Part shown: in pieces, positions 55,920-64,000 of the stretch
Numbering within the stretch: the first letter of the stretch is position 1
How the letters are laid out: every line of letters starts with the position of its first letter
Source: Rhineura floridana
Lineage: Eukaryota > Chordata > Lepidosauria > Squamata > Rhineuridae
DNA length: 64,000 nucleotides
Assembly: GCF_030035675.1 (NCBI RefSeq)
Contig: NC_084482.1
Location: forward strand, 219,689,943 to 219,753,942
Reading direction: 5' to 3'
The notes under the pieces: model-generated
The model's input: the letters and a program-made list of their open reading frames with translations, nothing else
The model's database searches: none
What the model was told of the DNA's origin: nothing
Translations under genes and position numbers: made by a program

Positions 55920-57860
55920 CATTAGCAATTTTTCAGTTCTTCTAAAACAGGCAAACTAATATCAGATATCCTTTTACGTATGGACTGAGCTACATATAAA
56001 AATTTTGCAACAGATTTAGTAGTAGCTTTATCTGTATCAGATAGAAAATGCTTTAAAAGCCAATCGGTAGATCTACCAGGAAAAGTTTTAATAATTGGTA
56101 AAATAAGTCTAGTTCGGGCATCCTTATACATATCACAGGCGAAAAGAATATGTGGAATTGTTTCAATCTCTCTCAATGTACAAATACAAAAACGGCTTTC
56201 ATATGAGACACCATTAAAGCGGCCTTCTAACATCGCCGACGGAAGGCAATTAAATCTTGCCTTGGCATATAAATTCCGATAGCGAGGAATGAAGAAATCA
56301 TCCAAATAGGCCGCATGGTTGGGAAAAAGGAAATTTAAGCCAAAATAGGATGGAGAGCAGGTTTTATGAGCGTTGGCCATAGAATATTGAAGGTCAATGT
56401 CCTTAATACGCTGGCCAATAATATGGTTAGCTGTGCCAATATCCATAGTGGATAGAAGATCCATTTGAAAGGCCAAGAATCTTTATTTTCTCATTGAAGC
56501 TTTTAGACCAGGAGCTGGTATATGAGTCACTCCAGATTAAGTTTGGGAGTCCTGAAGGAAGGTTTGCATAGGTTATTTTGGTCCAAAATCTAAACGCCTG
56601 GAGGCAGGCAGAACACTTAATTGAGATGAATCCCACTTCAAGATGCAAACCAGCTGCGGAAACACAGCGTGGCATTCTAAATATTGATCTCAGGAAGCCA
56701 GAAAGTACCGATTCGATCTTGGCATTAAAACATGGTACCCAAATTGGAATTCCATATAAGAGTTGCGGAAGTATTTTAGTTTTGAAAATTTGAAGAGCAG
56801 CTGGAATATACTGACCGCCCTTTATGAGAAAAAAAACAAAGGATGGCCTTTAGATTGTTTTTTTTTACAGATTGAATAGTAGCCCGAATATGTGTGGACC
56901 AGGAGAGTGAAGCACAGAACAAGATCCCTAAGCATCTGTACTGTCTGACCTGGTCTATCTTTTTGCCGTTTATTAACCATGGATGCAACGAAGACCGATG
57001 AGAGAAAACCATAATTTCAGTCTTATTGAAGTTGATAGTAAGCAAATTTTTATCACAATAAGTCATAAAGGCCTGTAGCAGCCGTTTAAGGCCAACCTTC
57101 GTAAAGGACATTAACACAGCATCATCTGCATATAGCAGTACCGGACACTTAATACCAGCCAGCTTTGGAGAATGAAAATGATCGGCAAGACGGTGCTTAA
57201 TCAGATCATTTAGAAACAAATTAAATAAAGTGGGGGCCAAAATACATCCCTGTCATACCCCTTTAGTAGCGGGGATGGAATTTGTCAAACTGCCATCAGC
57301 CCCACAGCGTACCCGAAGTGTTGTGCATTGATAGAGGCATTTAATCAAGGACAGAAGTCGCTTCTCCACTGATGTCTGGGATAGCTTAACCCATAATAAT
57401 TTTCTTGGAATAGAGTCGAAGGTGGCCTTAAGATCAATAAAGGCAACAAAAAGGCCCTTACCATAGGAGTTCTTATATTTCTCCGCCAGATGACTAAGAA
57501 CTAGGCAATGGTCAATTGTAGATCTGTTTTTCCTAAAACCCGCCTGCTCCCAGCCCAAGATATCCTCCTCCTCTATGCAAGATTTCAGTCTCTCATTTAG
57601 TAGGCTAGCATACAGCTTTCCCACAACAGATAAAAGGCTGATCGGTTTATAATTTGAGGGATCGTCCCTGTCCCCTTTCTTGAACACTGGAATAACAACC
57701 GCTTCAAGCCAATCTAGGGGGAGTTTTATCTGGGTAAAAAGATTTGCCAGTAGTGGAGCCCACCAATCAATACGTGCCTTGATTAATTCTGGGGGTATGA
57801 TGTCAATTCCCAGGGCCTTCCCTGTTTTTAAGTTGTTAACCAGGGTAATTATCTCCTGCT
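55920..57860 (-). mobile_element. Non-LTR retrotransposon (LINE), clade uncertain
   Basis: On the minus strand the reverse transcriptase reads KKGDRDDPSNYKPISLLSVV, EQAGFRKNRSTIDHCL, FVAFIDLKATFDSIPRKLLW (57687-57253), then QGCILAPTLFNLFLNDL and VLLYADDAVLMS (57240-56776). The C-terminal part (56476-55922) has a Cys-x-Cys-x9-His-x4-Cys finger (CICTLREIETIPHILFAC). A TGA replaces the usual Arg codon before QGC, and frameshifts separate the pieces. It resembles neither the CR1, L2 nor BovB copies here. Vingi/I-like or R4-like are possible. The endonuclease end is missing. Confidence 0.78.
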
Positions 57861-57877
57861 GCTGTATGGCTCTTTAA

Positions 57878-59050
57878 CATTTTTATTAACAACTTGAATG
57901 AGGAGGTACACAGCATGCTTATCAAATTTGCAAATGATACAAAATTGGGGTGGGCACAGATTATACCGTGGACAGACACAAAATTCAAAGGGACCTTAAT
58001 AAGCTGGAGTATTTGGCTGAAAACAACAGAATGAAATTCAACAGGGATAAATGCAAAGTTCTGCACTTAGGAAAAAGAAAACAAATGCACAATTATAAGA
58101 TGGGGGATACTTGGCTCAGCAATACGACATGTGAGAAGGAACTTGGAATTGTCGTTGATCACAAGCTGAATATGAGCCAATGGTGTGATGTGGCTGCAGA
58201 AAAGGCAAATGCTATATTAGGCTGCATTAACAGAAGTACAGTAGGGCCCCGCTTTACGGCATTCTGTTTTCCGGAGTTCCCCTGATGCGGTGGCTTTCAA
58301 TTAGGGGAAATTCCCCATTTTTAAAGCCGATTTTGCACTTTTGAGGCATTTTGCGTAGTTTTTGTGTCATTTTCATGTGACGTGACCCATTATAGTGAAT
58401 GGGTTCTGCTTTATGGTGATTTCCGCTTAACAGTGGGGGCCTGGTCCTTAACCCACCATATAGGCAGGCCCTATTGTATAGTTTCCAAATCGCGTGAAGT
58501 ACTGGTTCCCCTCTATTCAGCACTGGTTAGGCCTCATCTTTAGTACTGCATCCAGTTCTGGACACCACACTTCAAGAAGGATGCAGACAAACTGGAACAG
58601 GTTTAGAGGAGGGTAACAAGGATGATCAGGGGACCAGAAACAAAGCCCTATGAGGAGAGACTGAAAAAACTAGGTATGTTTAGCCTGGAGAAGAGAAGAC
58701 TGGGGGGAGACATGATAGCACTCTTCAAATACATGAAAGGTTGTCACACAGAGGAGGGCCGGGATCTCTTCTTGATCATCCCAGAGTGCAGGACATGGAA
58801 TAATGAGCTCAAGTTGCAGGAAGCCAGATTTTGACTGAACATCAAGAAAAACTTCCTAACTGTTAGATCCATATGACAATAGAACCAATTACCTAGAGAG
58901 GTAGTGGGCTCTCCGACGCTGGAGGCATTCAAGAGGCAGCTGGACAGCCATCTGTCGGGAATGCTTTGATTTGGATTCCTGCATTGAGCAGGGGGTTAGA
59001 CCTGATGGCCTTATAAGCCCCTCCCATGTCTACTATTCTATGATTCTATG
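57878..59050 (+). mobile_element. CR1 LINE, 3' end
   Basis: The open frame 57950-58285 reads NRMKFNRDKCKVLHLGKRKQ, then DHKLNMSQWCDVAAEKANAI. 58622-58834 continues with PYEERLKKLGMFSLEKRRLG. The tail (gggggttagacctgatggcc ... attctatgattctatg) is the CR1 terminus at 59050. A 238-bp DNA transposon interrupts it. Confidence 0.88.
58239..58476. mobile_element. TA-flanked non-autonomous DNA transposon in the CR1
   Basis: The ends CAGTAGGGCC and GGCCCTATTG are inverted repeats with one mismatch. A TA dinucleotide flanks both sides (58237-58238, 58477-58478), as in Tc1/mariner insertions. Its 238 bp code for nothing. It clearly postdates the CR1 copy. Confidence 0.72.
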
Positions 59051-59494
59051 AAATACTAATAATTGTCCCACTAAATGGAACAACTTAACAATTTACGATA
59101 TTGTATTGATATCAGTGTGATTTAATTGCTGCTAATTAATGGTTGGGATTTTATGTCTTTGAAATAAGCTTGAGGTTTATGGTTTTATGGCTAGAGACAT
59201 CAGGAATGGGCTACCCATACCTTGGATTGTGGGTGTGCTCTCTGTCATAATGGTGAGACTCCTATGAATAGACAAGGAATGCTTCAATCCCAGAGTATTA
59301 AGCTTAGTTGTGCCCCATTTGGCTGAGGGGAATCATTAATATTAGGTCTGACTCCTCCATCATCTCTGGGTCCAGCTAGGTTAGAAGTGGAAATATTTGC
59401 CACAATTGAGGATAGACAGGTGTGTGTGACTATGTGTCGGAATGAGCCTACTGTACAAAACTAACTTTTATGTTAATTGTTCATCTCACTATTG
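59051..59494. other. Intergenic stretch, no gene seen
   Basis: Nothing was recognised. Confidence 0.4.
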
Positions 59495-60335
59495 CCTGCC
59501 CACCACTGGCATGTGGCTCCTTGGAGGTGACCAGAAGGGGATTCTGAAAAAGGTCAGAAAAAGTTTGCCAACTTCCACAGTAATGTGAACAGGTCGTAAT
59601 GTTCAGAAGTAACTACTCCATGTGGTGCATGTATATTTGCATACAGCCTAAAAGTATTTCTTGGACCTTACTCTTATGCAGGCACTTTGTCAGTAAATGC
59701 CGGCCCAGGCTGACCTTTCCCCCCATGATGACCCATGTCAAGACCAGGAAGCCACTTCTGGGAGTTCTCACAAACATGTTTTCCTCCAGCTCTGCTCCTG
59801 CGTCACACAGAGACTTCCGAATGTTGCCATGGAAATGCCTCTCCCTCTTATAATTATTCTTCTTGCAAAGGCTTTACCCAAAGGTTGCCCATGAAACCAG
59901 TCACCAAAACATCAGAATGAAGGGCAAGGTGAGGTAATGCCTTGCAAGGTGCCTGAAAAGTTTGGTGCATAAAATATCCCTTGTGCTCCTGTCTTGTCCA
60001 TTCGCCAGTGTCCTGACAGACCATGAGATTGTTTGCACCCCTGAGGTCCAGCCTCTGAAGGGACACCTGTTTGGCACATGTGTTCAGCTGTTTCAGGATG
60101 TGCAATGACTCTGAGTAAGCACCCTTACCTCAGCAGCACCAACTTCTGCTCTTTCTTTAATATATCTCTTTTCCTTTTTTTTTTTCATGCAGCTTTGCCA
60201 ATTCCCCTTCTGATTCCCCTCATGCCTAAGAATTTTTTTTAACCCAGGCAATATCTTCATTCTGCTTTAGCAGGTCTCTCCAGCCATTCCCTACAACCCC
60301 TGCTTACAGGCCCTGTGGGATAGGAGTCATGGCTT
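59495..60335 (+). other. Inverted duplicate block (arm 2)
   Basis: It is the counterpart of 9120-9965 on the opposite strand. It contains tctcacaaacatgttttcc, also found upstream of V2R-B exon 1. No exon 1 was found downstream of it. Confidence 0.75.
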
Positions 60336-62355
60336 TTCCCTCACAATCCTTCCTCCAACCTTTACACATCCTACATCACAAATCAACAGTGACAGTGCCT
60401 CCTTTTCACTGACTATGCCTGAGAAGATTTCCTCTCCTGACAACAAAGCTCAAAAGCATCTGGAAACTACTGGAAAGGGTCCTCCGATTGAAACCAGTCT
60501 CACACCCCATACGCAATATCATTGCTTAGAAATCCACCTCTCAAGGGCTGAACTTTCTTCCTCTTCTTTCAAGAGTCATTTCACCACACTCACTGATGAA
60601 GTTATGCCCTCTGCCATATCTTCTGTTTTTATATGCAATTATTTCATTGCCTTAGCAAACACAATGGGCAAAGACTTAATCTTCGTAATGCGAAGTTCCT
60701 TCCTAATTCCTCCAACTTGTTCACCTATTAGCACTGAAATTGCCCAACAGCTCTGCCAAAAAGCAAGGAAGCTAAAGGACTTTAATCCAATTTAAAGGGA
60801 CAGGTACAGAAAACTTGGGAACTCTGCAGGATGGTTCCTTGCCCTCAGGGTTTTTAATCTTTCCTATGGAAATTCTTCTCCAAAGACTAGCCCTAGTCAG
60901 GGCCTATTCCTAAAGTTACTCTGATCCCAGTTGTAAAAACCCCAAAGTTGCTGAAGAGGAGAGAAGAAAAGACACTGCCTTTGGAAACCACAACACCATT
61001 TTCCAAAGAGGAGAGGGTTAATCCTGGACAAATCAGCATCCCAGGATCTTAAATCAGCTTTGCCCAAGTGCCCAGTTCCAAGGTGAACGTTTGCCCTCAG
61101 TCATCATTCACCAATTGATCACTTTCAGGGGTCGAGGAGCGTTTGTTTGGGAAAAGAAATACTTCCAATTCCTAACCTTTTACATTAACCATAACCCACC
61201 ACACACCTTAAACATTCAAGGAGAGAGGGAGAACATGCAGGAACATTCATACAAAAACGCTGTACACAATCAGAGCTAACTGCATGGTACTCCAAGTGTC
61301 TGGGTTCTTTCACGTGTTGCAAAGCCACATGTCAACACTTATGTACAGGTCACAGAGCACCCTCACTGCCCACCATTCTCCACCAAGCTGTTCCATGTGG
61401 ACGTTTGAATCCCCATACTGGTGTATACTTGTTGAAGACTCAAATGCCACCCCTGAGAGTAAAGCAGAACCTTTTGCTGGAATTAAACCTGCACGTCACT
61501 CTTACACTTGTATAACCTTACCCTTAACCATCAAAACGCACACAGAAAATAAAATAAAGCTTGGTTCATTAGAAGATAAAACAGGAAGAATATTGCCTTT
61601 ACAAATACAGTAAATGTGAGCAGTGTCTAACTTTACTTCTGTCGTTCATTCCCTAATGCTATCGATAGAATAAGACAGAGATTCTCAACCTCTGAGGGTA
61701 CATTCAGAGTTGTGGGAAGTCATACAGAAGTCAGAAAGGAACTTTCGGACTTGGCCTGTAAGCCAAACCTCTGCCCTTACTGAAAGCTTTACAAGACCCA
61801 CAATTTCTCACCCTTCCTTTGTGCTGGTAGTTCTGTGCAGCCCCAATGTTGTTCCTAGAGTGGAATGTGTAGAGTAAGGCTGCAGTTGAGCCCCCAAGAG
61901 AGGTGCTACGTGACCCCTCTAAACTGTTAGATTAAAATACACTTTGTGCCCCCTTTGGGCTTGAACATAAATTGGGAGGGGGAATACGGCTGTGACAAAT
62001 GGAGAACAAAGGAAAAATTTGAAATTCTTGATAGGGGTTCTGGCTTTACCAGATATGTTTCCTGTTAAGACTCCTGTTTCCTAAGGAATGTCACTGTAAA
62101 TTCCTGGTTTGGGGTGATTGATCTCTTACCCCCTAAAAGACAAATAATATTGTAACCTTTATTGAGATGGCTCCATTTTTAGAAGCGTCTGTTCTCTAAT
62201 GACAGAGAAACTCATAATTTTTAGGTTTCTTCTTGTCTCTGTGATCTTTGGCTCCCGGCAGTTACAGGTAGCTCATGCTTCCACAGAAGGGCTGTTTCCC
62301 AGGATTCTTTGCAACTCTTAGACTTCCAAACTTTGAGATGAATCAAAGAATGAAA
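60336..62355. other. Unassigned 2-kb stretch
   Basis: Two plus-strand frames, 60415-60795 (126 aa) and 61284-61613 (109 aa), are longer than chance neighbours. Neither shows a domain I know, and no splice or promoter context supports them. It may be an old retroelement remnant. Confidence 0.3.
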
Positions 62356-62359
62356 AATT

Positions 62360-62455
62360 GCCCAAAATATTATTATTATTATTATTATTATTATACTTGT
62401 ACACCACCCCATAGCCGAAGCTCTCTGGGCGGTTTACAGTAACATCCTTTGTAAC
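62360..62455 (-). mobile_element. L2-like 3' tail with (TTA)n
   Basis: The minus strand reads gtaaaccgcccagagagcttcggctatggggtgg followed by an (ATA)n tail (62368-62392). This is the hairpin terminus shared by L2-like repeats here. Confidence 0.6.
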
Positions 62456-62896
62456 AGTGTCTTTATGATATATGGTTTACTTACGCATATATACAACCTG
62501 AGCTTAAGATGGAACAATTCTCACTGTTAACACTCCAACAGATCTTGCTTCCCCTTTTGGTTTCTAGGAGTTTTCCCAAATCCTTGGCTGAGGATTCAGC
62601 CCAGAGAGCAAATCTCTCTGTGTCTTTCCAGCTCCATATCAGACTAACCCAAAATCTATCCCCTGCCCCAACCAGTTGTGTGGGAAGGGAAACGCTCATT
62701 CCTACGGCAACATATTGCTGTTTCTGTTATTTCTTATACTCAATTTTACTGTATTACAGTTTGAAAATCCACAGAATAATAAAATATAAGAACATATTTG
62801 AGAATCCTTGGTCTGGAAGATGGCAATATTTCATACATGGCTATTCCACTTTGGATTGCTATTCTTTAATCTTGTTTAATCTAGTAAAATCATAGA

Positions 62897-63120
62897 GCCA
62901 GTGTGGCATAGTGGTTAGAGTGTTGGACTAGGACCTGGGAGACCAGGGTTCGAATCCCCACACAGCAACGAAGCACACTGGGTGACCTTAGGCCAGTCAC
63001 TGCCTCTCAGCCTCAGAGGAAGGCAATGGCAAACCTCCTCTGACTACTGCTTACCAAGAAAACCCTATTCACAGGGTCACCATAACTCGAAAACGACTTG
63101 AAGGCAGTACATTTACATTT
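62897..63120 (+). mobile_element. Sauria-type SINE, near full length
   Basis: The head is gccagtgtggcatagtgg with B box gggttcgaatcc. The body is ggaaggcaatggcaaacctcc. The BovB-like tail is gtcaccataactcgaaaacg, ending gcagtacatttacatttc. It inserted in the V2R-C 3' flank. Confidence 0.9.
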
Positions 63121-63513
63121 CTTTTAGTAAAATTAGATTATCTCGAACAGATTTACTTACTGATATTATGATTATTTCTAATTCTTTCTATTTTCTATTT
63201 TCTTTTACTTATTTTTTATTTGAGATGTTACACAGTTTTTGGAAAAGTTACCGTACAAATAAAAAGATGATAGTGGTGATGATGATGTTAACATGCCATA
63301 AGTGTGTGCATATTTGCTAGAAAACAAGACTGTGCAAAATCAGTCAGGATGATGACAGATGCCATTAACTGCATAAATATGAGTGTGGTTGATCATGTTG
63401 TGATAATGCAATGCATGTAAAACATTAAGCTCATTGCAGTCCTTGTTTGTGATTCATTCATGATTTCTGCAAAAGGAAGAGAGACATCAATTCAAAACTG
63501 AATATTTTAAGAA

Positions 63514-64000
63514 TCAGAGGTCATCTTTCATTTTTGTGGCCAGGTGCTCCTTTGCATTCAGATCAGGCCTGAGGACAATAATGTAGCACTTGGGAACAAA
63601 AATGCAGACCAGAAGCCCAGCACTGGAGGCCAAGATAGAGAAGACCTGCACGGCTACCATGTATTTCCCCTTCGTGCTCAGGTAGGTGGGCACAAAGGAC
63701 ACCCAAACACTGCAGAAGACCAGCATGCTGAAGGTGATCAGCTTGGCTTCATTGAAGGCCCCAGGTAGCTTCCTGGCTAGGAAAGCCACTGTGAAGCAGA
63801 TGGCAGCCAGGAAGCCCATGTAGCCAAGGGAACCATAAAACATGGAGACAGACCCTTCATTGCATTGCAGGATGATCTCTCTAGGCTGTGAGTGCATATC
63901 AGATTCAGGGAATGGGGGAGAGATCCCCAGCCAGATAGTGCAGATGACAACTTGGACACTGGTGCAGGAGATGACAATGGAGTTAGCCAGACTCTTCCCC
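63514..64000 (-). CDS. V2R-C exon 6, partial (third vomeronasal receptor, cut by window edge)
   Basis: The minus-strand frame is open from the edge ([16 protein letters not shown]) through TM4-TM7 to [13 protein letters not shown] and KMKDDL, with stop at 63514-63516. It is the same exon as 2950-3860 and 42893-43803, in opposite orientation. It stays intact as far as seen. The 3' flank matches the other copies, but the AATAAA hexamer they share is altered here (near 63441-63451). The rest of the gene lies right of the window. Confidence 0.93.
   Translation of the reverse strand, partial: GKSLANSIVISCTSVQVVICTIWLGISPPFPESDMHSQPREIILQCNEGSVSMFYGSLGYMGFLAAICFTVAFLARKLPGAFNEAKLITFSMLVFCSVWVSFVPTYLSTKGKYMVAVQVFSILASSAGLLVCIFVPKCYIIVLRPDLNAKEHLATKMKDDL

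Overview
The window looks like a vomeronasal-receptor locus of a squamate reptile (lizard or snake). Three things point there: V2R exons with the squamate exon layout, Sauria-type SINEs with a BovB-derived tail next to BovB LINEs, and dense CR1/L3 and L2 LINEs. The species cannot be named from the sequence alone.

Host genes. Three V2R (vomeronasal type-2 receptor, class C GPCR) copies are visible. V2R-A (+) enters from the left edge and shows only exon 5 (178-304) and the last, seven-helix exon (2950-3860). V2R-B (+) appears complete over 22 kb: exons at 21547-21770, 32570-32861, 33159-33965, 34300-34527, 39858-39984 and 42893-43803. All phases match, giving one continuous 862-residue frame. 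V2R-C (-) enters from the right edge with the 3' part of its last exon (63514-64000). A and B share exon 5, intron 5, exon 6 and the 3' flank. C repeats exon 6 and the flank in inverted orientation. A partial extra exon 2 (32334-32440) and a relic of exon 1 (26312-26411) lie inside intron 1 of V2R-B.

Everything else recognised is repeat. From left to right: an L2 tail, SINEs and palindromic MITEs (1-6.6 kb); a tandem repeat of about 137 bp (7.3-7.8 kb); an inverted duplicate block (9.1-10 kb) matching 59.5-60.3 kb; a young Ty1/copia-type element with 314-bp LTRs and a 5-bp target duplication (11.86-15.24 kb); LTR-like and CR1 debris (16-21 kb). Intron 1 of V2R-B holds CR1, a head-to-head BovB pair and a 3.5-kb L3-type LINE (22-31 kb). 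Intron 4 holds a 4.1-kb CR1, itself interrupted (35-39 kb). Intron 5 holds an L2 tail, a SINE and an 0.8-kb insertion. Downstream of V2R-B come a promoter-like CCAAT/TATA array, a DIRS-like tyrosine-recombinase element (46.3-48 kb), an L3-type LINE with an L2 inserted in its ORF2 (48.8-55.1 kb), a second DIRS-like fragment, a LINE of uncertain clade (55.9-57.9 kb) and a CR1 3' end carrying a small TA-flanked DNA transposon (57.9-59.05 kb).

The receptors are the only host genes I can support. I found no rRNA or functional tRNA gene and no CRISPR array.
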